Shown here in pieces: positions 13,801 through 26,528 of a stretch of DNA of 64,000 bases. The DNA comes from Anseranas semipalmata (taxonomy: Eukaryota; Chordata; Aves; Anseriformes; Anseranatidae). The translations under genes and the position numbers were made by a program. Below the pieces are notes generated by a model. It was not told the origin of the DNA and searched no databases. It saw nothing but the letters and a program-made list of their open reading frames with translations. Every line of letters starts with the position of its first letter. The first letter of the stretch is position 1. Where the stretch lies: assembly GCA_013399115.1 (NCBI GenBank), contig VXAA01001502.1, positions 39,372-103,371 of the forward strand, read 5' to 3'.

Positions 13801-16428
13801 GCTCAACACTGCTTTCCTGGTTAGCTTATCCTCCAAGTTCCTCTCCCTCAAATAAAACCAGCAGAATAATCCATTAATATGACATTTGGTGGTGTCAATT
13901 TCTTTATTTGTTTTACTTGCATGTTATATGTTTATTTTCTGCCAGGTGTCTGTTTGGATAGAGTAAAGAATATCTGCTCACTCTGTTTGTATACCCACGG
14001 GTCCCCATGGCTCATTGGTCCCTACTTGATTATACCATTACATTATAAATGTTTACCATTATAAACATCAAAAATAGTGTCAGACAAATATTTCAGAGAA
14101 GAGAGATATTGAATACTGCTTCCTATAAAAGTAGCACTGAATTATTACTAGAGAGACTGGATTTAGAACACAGTATTTTTCATCTATGCTACAGTGATTG
14201 CCCCACTGCTAAATCCACCTGAGTTTGTCTATATAGACACCAGGGAAGGAACAAAACTGTAACAAACACTGGCAACATCTTGACATTAACTGAAAGCAGG
14301 TGACCAATTTATCACATGGAAGAACACTGAATGGAATGGAAAATGACATACTGTTACTTGGCTACTTACTTTTTAGTAGTTAGTTCTTAGATTATCAGTA
14401 CTACTGCTGGATCTTTTAGATGAGATACAAGATTTAGAGTTCAACTGTCAAGGAGTATCAGAGAGTCCATTTCTGAAGGGGTCAGCTACTAACCCTGATC
14501 TAGCAAAATCCTATCCTTGATAATTAATTAGTCTTTGGCAACTTTAATTCTAACAGATATTTTATTTGGACAAAATAATTTTTACATTTTTCCAAAATAA
14601 ACTTCTAGTTTTCAGGGCTTGGACAGCTATTGCATTTCATTCCTTAATGAATGCTGCAATTAAATAATACACAGATGATTTCCTGTATAAAAGTAGTTGT
14701 CAAAAGTTCTTTGAGATCTCCTATGCATGAAGGCAGCCCATATACGCATGCAGTAATGCAGCACTCTTGAAGATTTTAGAATGAGAACTTGAACCCCAAT
14801 ATTTGAGTAGCAAATACCTTTAAATATCAATTTGGGTTCACTGGAATTTTAAGTAGTTTTTAAACCTGACAAAATCCCTTTAGTATAATTACAACTAGAT
14901 TTTTCCTAAAATCATCACTAGTTAGTGAATCAGCTAATTAATGCTTTTGTGATTAACTAGTTAAAGCAAAAGATTATGAGTTTATATTCTATTCCTGATT
15001 ACATTGGAAATGATACCCATGACTTGTCATTTTTAAATACTGATATCTTGATGTTTAATTAAGGTACGCAAGCTGTTTTGAGTAACTTTGGGTGAAAGTC
15101 TAAACATTATTACAAATTACAAGGAAAATATCCTATAGTATTGGTATTACTGATATTACTAATATGAGATTGAAAATACAGTGGTAGTTTAAACCAATCA
15201 CACTCAGCACGAAACGTTCACTACAGCTGAAGAATTTATCTGCCGTGATGCAGGAATTACTGTGTAAAATAGTATGACCTGCATTACGCAGGAGGTCAGA
15301 TTATATAATCACAACAGTCCCTGAGTACCCTAAAATCTTGTAATATTTCAGACTGAAAAGGAGTTAAATACAAAGCTCTGCTTGCTTCTTTCTTCAGAGT
15401 ACAAACTATATGAGTGCCATTCAACTACATAAACATGTTCATTAGGTTTTCAGTAGGCCTCCTTTGTAAGGAACAAAATTACATACTTTTGAGCTCGTGA
15501 GTGAACTACAGTGTTTTATGCCTTTAATTCAACACTCTTAGGGCTTACAGTTCATTGAAATTCAAAATCATGGGTACAAACTGCGTTCACAAAGCAAATG
15601 TTGACCTTCCTATACAGCAAATGCCTTTTATTTATTTTTTCTTCAAAAAACCCACTAATGAAGCTGAAGGAGGTAAAAGATTTGAGTTTCCTATTAAAAT
15701 AACAAATGTAATATAATTCATATATTTCAGCATGTTGGCTACTGCTCATGAAATAAAATACTGCAGCAGAAAGAGTATATTGTTTCCACACATCGAAAAT
15801 ATGCAAATTAGACAAGTATTCAATATTCACTTGAAAGCGAGAAAATGTACCAGACTACCAATGGTATTTAGGAAAGCAAACTGGTTTAACATGATTATTT
15901 GAATTTAAAAAATGGGTATGGGATTCCCCTCTTTGTTTCTTGCCATATATGGTATCTGTGTAATATCCACGGGGCAAATTATTCACTACCTTTTTCAAGA
16001 TGAAAAGCTACTGATTGGCATCAGACATCAAGAGGGATTTTGGCATTAGAATAGATTTACACTTGATGACATGTCAAAGCCTTGAAACAAAAACTACAGA
16101 ATTTACTCATGAATGCCGAAGGCAAGCCACTTATTCAATACTAGCTCAATGCACATCTTTCCAAGGATGGCATTCAACCACACCAAGAACAAAATACAGC
16201 AAACAAAACATGGTTATATTTGGAAATGAATGTGCTTCACTAGGGTGAACAAAATAACAGCCAGCATTACCTGTTGCCAGCTGTCAGTGAAGAATAAAGA
16301 ACTGTAACATCCTTGTAATAAAGAGGGAAACAGAATCCAAGCTTATAATGAAAATACAGCGGTAAGTGGGATGAAGTAGGATCAGCAGCAGTATGTGTGG
16401 GCATGATAACTCCCACTCTGAGACTACT
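10830..16428. other. noncoding sequence, partly pyrimidine-rich
   Basis: No gene supported. 13560..13870 is less A+T-rich. Its right half is strongly pyrimidine-biased on the plus strand (about 13675..13855) and ends with CTCAAATAAAACC, which contains the AATAAA word. A 105-codon plus-strand frame over it has low-complexity Ser/Pro/Leu content and no recognisable motif. The rest is A+T-rich unique sequence. Confidence 0.55.
11417..11441. repeat. 10-bp-stem inverted repeat
   Basis: TCCATGTGCT and AGCACATGGA are perfectly complementary around a 5-base loop, ATGCA. A stem of this length is expected roughly once by chance in a window of this size, so no function is claimed. Confidence 0.7.
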
Positions 16429-16456
16429 GTTCCTCTAGCACATCTGCTAGAGGAAC
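16429..16456. repeat. perfect 12-bp-stem hairpin
   Basis: GTTCCTCTAGCA (16429..16440) and its exact reverse complement TGCTAGAGGAAC (16445..16456) flank a 4-base loop, CATC. Pairing stops at the arm ends, so the stem is too short for a typical microRNA precursor. It is nevertheless stronger than expected by chance in 64 kb. Confidence 0.85.
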
Positions 16457-19400
16457 TCACTTCTCTCTTCCCACAAATGCTTGAAAATAAAGAAAAAATA
16501 ATCAGGAGAGTAGGAACAAGGTGTAGGGCAAATAGGTGCGCGAACATATGACATAATGCCAAACTTTGCCATTTCTCCTTCAACCTCTACTAAGGTTATT
16601 TTAGAAATAATTTCATTATTTCTACTGCTATGTAATGCTTGTAGAATATTATTAATAGTGTCGACAAGATCACAATTATTTTGACACAGCCAGTTTAGTA
16701 ACCACTGAGCATTTTTCTGCTGTCTTTAGTTTAACAGAATAAAAATAGAGGTATCTCATTTCAATATTGCATGGGTGAGAAAGTTTATCTATATAGATTT
16801 GGTATGAGTAACCTATGAGCAATGACAACCATGTGTACAGTAAAAGTGATAAACACAAGAAAACATGAGGAAGCACAAGGAAACACAGTCATCTATAGCA
16901 TACACCCATAGAAATGAAAGATTACATAATTTTACTAGCATTATTTTGTCTTCTAGAGACCTGCTCGTGTCATACCTTGCATACAAAGTGAAAAGTTTGT
17001 TTTCTGTGGATACGATATCAAAAGGTACGAGCATAGTTTGTCTGGAATACCCACAATTTTAAGTAAATGAAAGGAGTAATATGCATAAAAACTGAGACAA
17101 ATCAGAAAAGAAAGAGAAAAGTTGATGTTTGTTTTTTCCTTACCATAACAGATTCAAAGTAGAAATGAACACATTTTTTAAAGAATCCTACAATTATATT
17201 TTGACTCCCAGTTAGAGACGAAGCAATTTCAAAAATGTGTTGTGATAGTTCTGCTCACTATTGACATTGTCAAACTAGAGCTCGACCAGTGAAATTAAGC
17301 TTATTTCTAATGTTTTCATTAAGAGTTTGACATTTTAAAATATGAGTGTCATTTGGTCTTTATTTTGATATGCTGTAATGCTTACATTAAGAAGGACACC
17401 TACATGCTCCTAGAAGAAAAAGCCAATTTCATAATGCATTTTCAAATACTTCATATTTGCATAAAATATTCAGTATGTATAGATTAACATAGTTTACTGC
17501 TTACTTAGAGGATCTTCAATGGCAGCACATACTGTAAATTATGTAAAAATTTTAAATTCAACGTTAATTAGTCTCTGTAAGGATGTTTAGTAAAATGACC
17601 TAATGTTCATAGAAGATCATTATTCAACTTTTCTGATGAAGATATCAGAAAGTGTCAATCTTTTGATAATTTTTTCTAATTCAGCATATATAGGTGGGTC
17701 ATCACAAACAAAGTTTCATAAAGATTTCTGTATTATACGGTAATATGCATGAACGACTTTATCAACTTTTATTATTTGACAATAGATCTTCACGATCATC
17801 TCTATTTGCATTAACACTCATCCAGGATCAAAACACAAAACATTTATGTGAAAGAAATTTTATTTTGAATATATAATTAAGCCCATATAAGCTTCTTGAG
17901 CAGTATCTCTCTATGTAAATATATATATGGTGTTGCGCATACAAAGGGACACAATTGCGATTGGCCATTGAGTATCTCCTTAGCATTCACATTCACAAGG
18001 ATGTAGGTGCTCATATGTATTTATCTGAATTTATATCATATATTTGTGGAAAAGCTTTTTCACTAATCTTGTTCTGTTTTGATTGATCTCTGAGCTATTA
18101 AAAAAGATGTATTATATCTCCACTTTTCTTCTATGTAAAATTACAGCCAAACAGTGCTGGACTGCTTTAATGGTTGCAGCAGTGGAGAACACCAATAGAA
18201 GGATTCAAGTAAAGCAATTTAAAAATTTTCAGACTGCTATGGAAATGAAAGACTAGAAAGCCTTCTTCTAATTTCATGGCTAGTATAAACACAAACCAAA
18301 AATGTCTAAAAGAATTATATATGTAGTATCGGGCCATTTAGATGTAACATTGCATTAGGCTTTTGTCAAGTTTTTATTGATTTCTTTTATATACTTCTGC
18401 AAGCTTCGTAAGCAATTACTGAGAACATATACTTATATCAAACACCAATAATGCAATGAAGGATTAAAAATATATTTAATGCAGTCTGTATCTATATAAT
18501 ACATCAATGCAAGTTGCTGAAGTATAATTGCCCAGATTGCTTTTCAGTCATTTTATCATACCTTTACCGTCTGTCAAAGACAAAAACAGTTGTGAGAAGT
18601 CTTTTGAATGAAGAAAGGTTTATCAGCTAGAGCAATACAACGGATTAGAATTTTTAACACAGAACAGTGAAATTTGGTGTGAATACACCTAACATCCAAG
18701 AAACACTTCAAGCATAAGGCAGAAGTTTAAGGGGAAATCCAGGTATAAGGAAAAGTTATGATCCATCAGCAACTCATTTGAGTCGGAAGACTGGCGTCCA
18801 TTTCTGACAAGAAAAGAGTCTACTGATAACCCCACAGGGCTGGGGAGCCAGAAGGTGTAGGAAACCACCTTGTTTATTTAGACCTCAAAAACAATTGAAC
18901 ATTATTTTCTCAACATCATCCAGATTTGGATCACTGCAAATTACAGGTGAATGTGAATAAGTGATTTATAGTCAAAGTTACTATAATACAATCACTTGCT
19001 TTTCTATCTTTTCAAACTGACCACTTCTATACAGATTTCTCAGTTGTGTTTTTAGTGAATGTGGGGAATCAAGCATCTGCATATCTTAATGTTAAAAACT
19101 TGTGTGTACAAACTACGTGAAACTATAACTTAATACAGGTCTACTTTGATTTCAAAGAAGTGCCACACCCATAACCTCTTTGTACAAAATTATTGTTTTT
19201 GTACATGCTCAAAATATTCAACAACTATGTATTCTTAATATTTACACTATGCAGTGTTATCAACCTGCTGAGAAGTGCTTTTATTTCTGGCTTTTGCAGA
19301 TTCTTGAATTATTACAATTACATTTTTAAAAACACAGTTCAAATTAAAGTTCACAAAGTAATGTACACATACAGTTCTCTGCATAAGCGATTTCTTTAAA

Positions 19401-19624
19401 ATCAGGCCATGCATTATTTGCATATAGGTCATAATTAAGAAAGTAAAGTCCCTATTTTCAATTCCTAATGCTTCAACTTCTTTTTTATAGCAATAATGCA
19501 GGCTGATGGGTTCAGTCTGGTTGATGGTAGTGGGGAAGTTAGTGATGGACACCCACACTTGTTAAAAGCTGCATTACTGAAGTGGCTGCCTTAATTCTTT
19601 GAGTACAAAAACACCAACAAAATG

Positions 19625-19640
19625 AAAAAAAAAAAAAAAA
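19625..19640. repeat. A16 homopolymer
   Basis: Sixteen consecutive A after AAAATG, in unique sequence. Confidence 0.95.
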
Positions 19641-19815
19641 GCACCCAAAGGCTCTGCCTATTTATAAAAAGTTTCACTACTTAATACTGAACATTATTAT
19701 ACATACTTTTGAAGCCATCTCTCAACTTTTAAAAAATTAGTAAAGCAAATTAAATTAATAGACACATGAACTGTGTCTCAATGTCTGTCACTTCTACTCT
19801 GCATATGTTTTAAAC

Positions 19816-19831
19816 CATATTTTAAAATATG
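19816..19831. repeat. 16-bp perfect AT-rich palindrome
   Basis: CATATTTTAAAATATG is a perfect palindrome. It follows a related word, CATATGTTTTAAA, about 14 bp upstream. In sequence this A+T-rich such palindromes are not rare. Confidence 0.7.
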
Positions 19832-21701
19832 TTGAGTCCTTGTATCAGTAATTTAAGCAAGTTTATTCAGAAGATGGCTTTTTGACAACATATTCTGGGC
19901 ATTATATATGCAAAAGCCAAACCTAATGTCCATACTAGGCAGAAGAAGGCCATGTAAGTCCAAAACAAATGTCTTAACTGTTTGTACCATGACTTATTCA
20001 TACACTCAACACTGCTTTCATTTACTCTACCAAAACCTCTTCTCGAAGTATTTGTTTATATTTCCATCACCTCTCTACTTCTAAGTAAAATGGATAACAC
20101 AATTGTCATGAACATGAATGTAATTCATTTTGTCTTGCATAATACAATATGTGAGGGAAAAGGTTTTCTTCTTGTGACTGTGGAGGAAGAAAAGCTAGTC
20201 ATCATTTTGTAATGGGAATCTTGCTATAAAGATCATAGTACGCGATTTTTTTCTTTGCTTAGTTTTGAATCTTTCAGATGTCTTTGACAGGTCTAGCTAG
20301 ACTAAAAGTTTAAACTCAAGTTCTTATCTATGCCTACATTTTGGCAAAAACTGGCAGGATTAATCAGAGGGACCAAAAATGTCACAGAAACTCTACACCT
20401 GACCTATAATTTCTCACTAATTATTCCACACTCTTTCTCATACTGACAGTGTAAGTTATTTTCTTTTATTTAATCAGACTTCTCTCTTTTGAAGGGCAGA
20501 TGTTTCCCCATTAATATGGCAGAATGCCTTTGTTTCCTCACCAACTGTAGAGACAAATGATTACTACAATAAACTCTGGCAGTTTGCCTTGCAGTTTCTT
20601 GGTGGAGACAAGTAAAAACGTTTTGTGAAGTATTTAAATATTTCAAAATTCAGAACAACCCCCCCAAACCTATCAATTCATTTGTAAAAGGGAAAGTAGA
20701 CTGACATAAGGTTAGCTTAAGTGTTCTAAAAATTGATTGCAATGACACTTCTGCTCTACAAAGTTCTCTTATCAATTTAAGTAGTGATGAAAAAACACGA
20801 GGAAGCAAAACAAATCTTTTGTTACTAAGAAAATCTGATTTAAGATATAGTTGAAATAGCTTGGAGGACTTTTGTAGTGATATAGCAGGGTTTAATACAG
20901 ACAGCATTGAAATGTGAGTAAGCTGATCTTGATGGTGCTGAGTTATGTAGAAGACACTTATGTCTTTGGAAAAGAGCCCTCAAGATGCAAGCATTGGCCC
21001 CTAGTGATGTAATACACTAAAAAATAATACAAAAAGGAGGAGGGAAGAAGAGATCCTATCCCTTGGCAAGGGGACCATATCAAACTTAGTCACACAGCTG
21101 TTGCTACAGAGAGACACCCTCTCAGTGTCGAGAATGTTAAAAATATCACATGAAGAGGAAACGTCCAAAGCAAGACAAGACAGTAGCTGGTGAAATTTTT
21201 TGGCAGAACTGAGAAAGATATGTCTGTGAGAGACACTGTTATAGAGTGAGAGATATGAGCCTGGTATGACTCAGAATGAAATCCACCTTCTCTGCTGACA
21301 CATCCTACTGAGGTATTCAGTGAAGACTGTAATTACAACTGAGATACGATTTATCAGAAAATGTAACATAGCAGCATATAAAAAGAAGGACTATAGGCTA
21401 GCCACAAAAGCTAGATCAGTTCTAGAACTTACTGAAGGTGAAAACTAAATTAGTTAATGGCAGGATATAAATAAGATTACTTCCACAAACTTATTAAGCT
21501 TACACTTTAAAAAGTCCTGTTGATATGGCAGTAGACTCTTGCAAGAAACAGGAGAGTCTGTGATTCCTTTCACAGAAAAAGAACTAATACAGACTTGGAT
21601 TGTCAGAAAAGCTGTAGAGATGTAATTTGCAATGTCTATGATGACTGCCACATTGGTCAAGCTGATAAACAGAATGAACTGTGCATCAGAAGCAACCTTT
21701 T

Positions 21702-21702
21702 N
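21702..21702. other. single ambiguous base (N)
   Basis: One unresolved base lies in otherwise unique sequence, directly after a TTTT run. It may be a polymorphic or low-quality position. Confidence 0.98.
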
Positions 21703-24700
21703 ATATCTAAATGAAATGGAGAATGAAGCAAAAGACAATAAACGTACCTTGAATACAAATTCAAGGAGGAAGAGATACAGGACAAATCACTACATTGCAA
21801 AAAAGGAAGTAAACCTCCATCACCTTATCGTGGATTCCAAAACAAAGCATTAGAGGAGCTGGGTACAGGTTAGACATTTTAGATCAAGGGGTTAAAGGAA
21901 ATCTGAAAGTACATAATTTGATTGTTTATTGGAACTGTTTTTTACTGTCTGCACCTCTCATTTGGAAAAATACCTAAAATTATGTTAAAAATAAAAGCAA
22001 GTGTGACTGTGGTTTGTAAAACTCTGTCTCCTAGATACATCACAAGATATTTTGTGGGAAGAAAGCAACACAGGGAGAATTTCTCTATATGATGCCATTT
22101 GTTATTTCTCTAACAAATGCCCTCAGAGCCTAGATTCTGCTCACTTTCTACAGTCATTTTACATTTGAAAGTAATGCAACTCATTGTACATATGAAGCTC
22201 ATTTAAAATCATTTCAGTACACAGATTTATTTCTGTTACTGTGTCATCTGTATCTTATTTCTTGGATGTTACTCCAATTGGATGAAAATATCTTACTTTC
22301 TACCACTTTTAATATACACACCAAGCCAATTAGAGTTATTTAGTCCTCACCCACTAAGAAAATTATTAATTATTATGAAACCCAACACTAATCCATTATA
22401 TGTTTAGAATAGTACAAATATAAATATAGCATCCAAAGCATTCTAGAACTTATATATTTCATATTTGTACACTTAAATATAATCACCTGAAAAGACAGAA
22501 TAATGTACCTGTTTTCCCTGCCACATAGTGACCACAGGGTAATTTCTTAACACTTAGCTGGTATCGATTAGCCACAACTGAAATCATTGAGTTTCTTCAA
22601 GACCATGGCATATTCTTTCCTTTAACAAAATGCATCAGTTTTTACTCCAAGTAAATGTTTTTAAAGGAATATTAAAAACAAAGCCTAAAACAAATAGCTT
22701 CATAACAGTAGAGATTCACACTTAGTACAATTCTCTTCTAAACTAGGCATGTGGATGACAAACTGAATTTCAGAGTAAGTTTTCCATATAAAATACTTCT
22801 GTATTTCACCAGTTTTCTCTTAAATGACAGTACTGAGGATTGACACTGGACAATATATTACCCCACCTATTTTGATGTTACTTATAAAGTCAATGTTTCA
22901 ATATCTGTTTTGTAAAAACTGTCTGAATCTCTTGAGATACCCAAATTTATTAACAGTGTACTGAAGATTTCCATGCATAAGATATCCTAATTCTTGTGAA
23001 CTGTAAAAATTATATACATAAATAATAAGGCCTTATCCTACAAATTATTTAATGCACAGTTCAGTTGCTCAGTAACACAAAGCTACTTGTGTGTAAACCG
23101 ATTAACCATTTACATGACTGGAAGTTTCACAGGAATAATCGTTTTTTGTGCTACCTCTGAGAACTGCAAAATAAGAAGTGGTATATTAGTACCTACAAGT
23201 TGTAGTCATTTTCACAGTTCCTAACCAAGTAAAAGAGATTTGAAAGACTGTGTTTAATTTTATATTTTGATGAGATTGTTATAAGTGTATTATAACTGCA
23301 TCTCATATAAGAAAATTTTATATTGAAGGGAGAAAAGTAAATAAAATAATTGTATTCAGTAAGTCACATTTCGCTAATGTATTGTGCTTTTCTGCTTGTG
23401 ACAACTTAAAAAACCCAATATTAGAGACTCTTTTATGACTCTCTCCTAACAAACAAGCTCAGTCTTTGTGTTTGTTACTAAAGCAACACCTGCTACAATT
23501 CAGTTTGGGAAAACTAGTGCAATACTTTTAATGAAAGATATTATGGCAAGCACCCTTAAACTATAAATGATGCTAATACCATTGTTAACTAACTATTATT
23601 AAGAGAATATTTTCTATCTTTTTAAGACTGTACTCAACTTTTCCTGATCATTAGGTTTAATATTTTAAGTAAATCTATGTACATTTAAAAAAAATTAAGT
23701 ACATACAGACATATTAGTCTAACTGGAATCACAATATAAACTAGTATTACTACTAAAAATTTGTTGATAATTATACCTTTCTGTACATAAAGTTATTATG
23801 AATAGTATTTATACAACACATTCATTGATTACATATCTGTGTTAGCTCAAAATATCTTTTGCCATTTATATTAAGATTTGTGTCATTTTACCTAAAATTT
23901 CACTACCTATGACCAAGTCTGATATGCACAGAATCTTATTAGCATGAAGCACTGTGTAGGAAATACATACTAAAAATTAGTATAGCCCATAAGTGGGGAA
24001 AAGAAGAATGATTTTGAGTAGCAACAGAAGGTGAGTGTAAGAAGAATGTAAACTTTTCCTACATAGGTATTTGATTAAAAACAAGTTTCCAGAAAAAGAA
24101 ATAAAATCCAATGATATGTTCTCAGTTAACAAGACTCAGTATTATGGCCTGATTTAATATAACAACGGAATTACACACTTTCAAAATCAACTGGTAGATG
24201 CATATTGCCTTAACTTTGAGATGAGTTTTACATGCGAAAATAATTAATGGGTCAATTCTTAAACTCTCCGTACCTTGTAATTTTCTACTTTAAAATACGT
24301 TATTAATTTACAATGTCTTTTATGACATTAAATTTATGTTAATATACTTACACTGATATATATTAACAAGATGATTATGTCAAAGGTTATCATCAACAGT
24401 TCATAATAAAAAGTTATGCTCAAAAACCCAACTTATTATTTATAGTTTAGACTGCATAATAAAGTACTAGCAACACAAAATGTTAATTAATTTCTAATTC
24501 TCTATTCTTTTATTTAGATTTCATGAAGGTTGATTGGACTTGATCCATCATTTTACGGAAAATTAATTATTTCAAATACATGCACCACTTTATGCAACCT
24601 GCCTGATTTGCATTGAGGAAAATTCAGCAGAAGTAATTGAGGCACAAGCAAATACTGGCACTGACTGAACTCAATTTTCATTCCAAATTTCTGCAAAATC

Positions 24701-24907
24701 CCAAGACACAACAATATCAGATGCAGGGGGAAAACAAACAAAAGCAATGTGTAAAGGGAACATGAAGAGAGAATATTACAAGAATCAGAGAACAAAGGGA
24801 TTGCAAAACTATTTTAGTGCCATAGATGAACAGTGAGGGCTTCATTCAGGCAAGGTGGAATAAGATATCATATGGCATCCTGACAATTGATGTCTTCATT
24901 TAAATGT

Positions 24908-24951
24908 AAGAATTTACATTCTAATTAGAAAGAATTTACATCTTAATCAGA
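24908..24951. repeat. tandem duplication, 2 x 22 bp
   Basis: Two directly abutting 22-bp units (24908..24929 and 24930..24951) both begin AAGAATTTACAT. They differ at three bases near the end (TCTAATTAGA versus CTTAATCAGA). It looks like a simple replication-slippage duplication, and each copy carries a TAAT core. Confidence 0.88.
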
Positions 24952-25403
24952 GGCAGCTGTATTATCTTGTTACTGTTTTTTTCAAAGGTAATGAACTAAA
25001 GTACTGCTGTGCTTTTTCAACCAGAAACTAAATAGACAGCATACAGTGTTATTTTATAGCCTACCTGCTGTAAGCTGTTATTAATATTTTCAAAGACTAA
25101 ATTCCAACAAAATCTTTTAAAATAAAAATTGTATTTGACATTGCTCGAATGATACTATAAAGACTTATTTAAAATATTTAACCAATACCCTTTCTGACAT
25201 ATTTTTAAGTATATGTATTCATAAAGGCATCATTAATATGGCACCAATGAAGCACACTTTCATTTTAGGTTTCAACTAATACACTGCAATACTGGGGGAA
25301 GAAGTATTTGGGAATATTTCTATTAGCACAACAGTTCTACAGATACTTCTACATGTTGTTCATACAATACATAAAGAAAAATCAAATAAATAGAACTGTT
25401 TTG

Positions 25404-25449
25404 TAGCTCATGTACAAATGTTTAGCTCATGTTATAAATGTATAAATGT
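25404..25449. repeat. short imperfect tandem repeats
   Basis: Two adjacent ~19-bp units start with TAGCTCATGT (25404 and 25423). They are followed by two copies of TATAAATG (25433..25448). It is a slippage-prone A+T-rich patch with no other visible role. Confidence 0.7.
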
Positions 25450-26137
25450 AGCCCAGGTATAAATAATTGAGGCCAGAATGAAATATTTAGATGTTAGTTC
25501 TGGAGGATAAGTCCTGCCAAGGAATATACACCTGCTTTTAGAGGCATTTTTTGACTCATGAAATCATGGATTACTAGTTCAGACTAAATATCAGTTTTTT
25601 TGGTTCGTCTATAATTCCAAGAGGTTTGATGTCAATATGCAATATACATCTGCTGTTAGACAACTTTAAGTATATGATACTGCAGTAGGAAGTAAAGAAA
25701 GACATTTTTCCTTCCTATGAAGAAATTAGACTTGGCCTGAGAAGCTCCTGTTTCCTAGCTCTGCAAAAACTAACTCTGGAAATTTCTTTCTCAGTACTAC
25801 TTTGCATCTCCACATTTGTAAGATGTCTCTCTCTCAGCTCTGCCTACTCTAAATGGAAATGTCTTTGGGGCAAGATTATTTTATCGCTAGATACTATACA
25901 ATGCTCAATCCAACGGACGCTTCCATAATGAGTACTGAATTAGGACGAAAGGTCTTTCATTATACTTGCTCTTCCTTTTAACTCTGGAAATGCTATGTGT
26001 ACTTTCATGTATGTTCTATTAAAACAAAAAATAAACCCTCCCAACTTGGAATCTTCCAACAACTTGGAAAACTAGGTAGAAATTACTGAAACAACTTATT
26101 CCATTTGCCCCCTCATGGGTTAAATTAGTTGGCACCA

Positions 26138-26154
26138 NNNNNNNNNNNNNNNNN
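26138..26154. other. assembly gap (17 N)
   Basis: Seventeen N bases lie between GGCACCA and ATATATAAAG. The right flank begins with a short AT dinucleotide run, so a collapsed AT microsatellite is a possible cause. That cause is inferred; the gap itself is directly visible. Confidence 0.98.
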
Positions 26155-26514
26155 ATATATAAAGCACCTATCACCATATTGATAAACACTCTTTGGAAGC
26201 ACTCTGATGGCAGGGGTAAGAACAGGAGCTGGCCTGTTAATGCCTCTCAGTATCCTGAGATGGACAATCATACTTGCAGAATATTCAAATCCTCAATATG
26301 CTGATGAAATATACAGCATTCAACTGGAAAATGAAAAGAACCAGTTTTCCTCCAAAGATGCACCAGGTCCATCACTATCTGTGGCAAATAACAGGATAGG
26401 TAAATTTGCTGTACATTCTTCAATAAAAGCAAATTTCTGCTGACATGCATATAACTTTTTTAAATTCAGTCCCTCAGAATGTGGCATGTGAGGTCAAAGA
26501 ATGCATAGTTTTGA

Positions 26515-26528
26515 TTTTTTTTTTTTTT
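26515..26528. repeat. T14 homopolymer
   Basis: Fourteen consecutive T between GA and GG, in unique sequence. Confidence 0.93.

Larger units (their letters stand above)
16457..24907. other. noncoding A+T-rich unique sequence
   Basis: No gene, RNA gene or mobile element was recognised over about 8.5 kb. The segment 20930..21450 is more purine-rich and balanced (GAGGGAAGAAGAGATCC and similar), without a long frame. 22,000..24,500 is strongly A+T-rich. Confidence 0.6.

Noticed and set aside
13560..13877. 105-codon plus-strand frame followed by AATAAA
   Set aside because: It coincides with a pyrimidine-biased stretch that lacks stops for compositional reasons. The content is Ser/Pro/Leu-rich low complexity.
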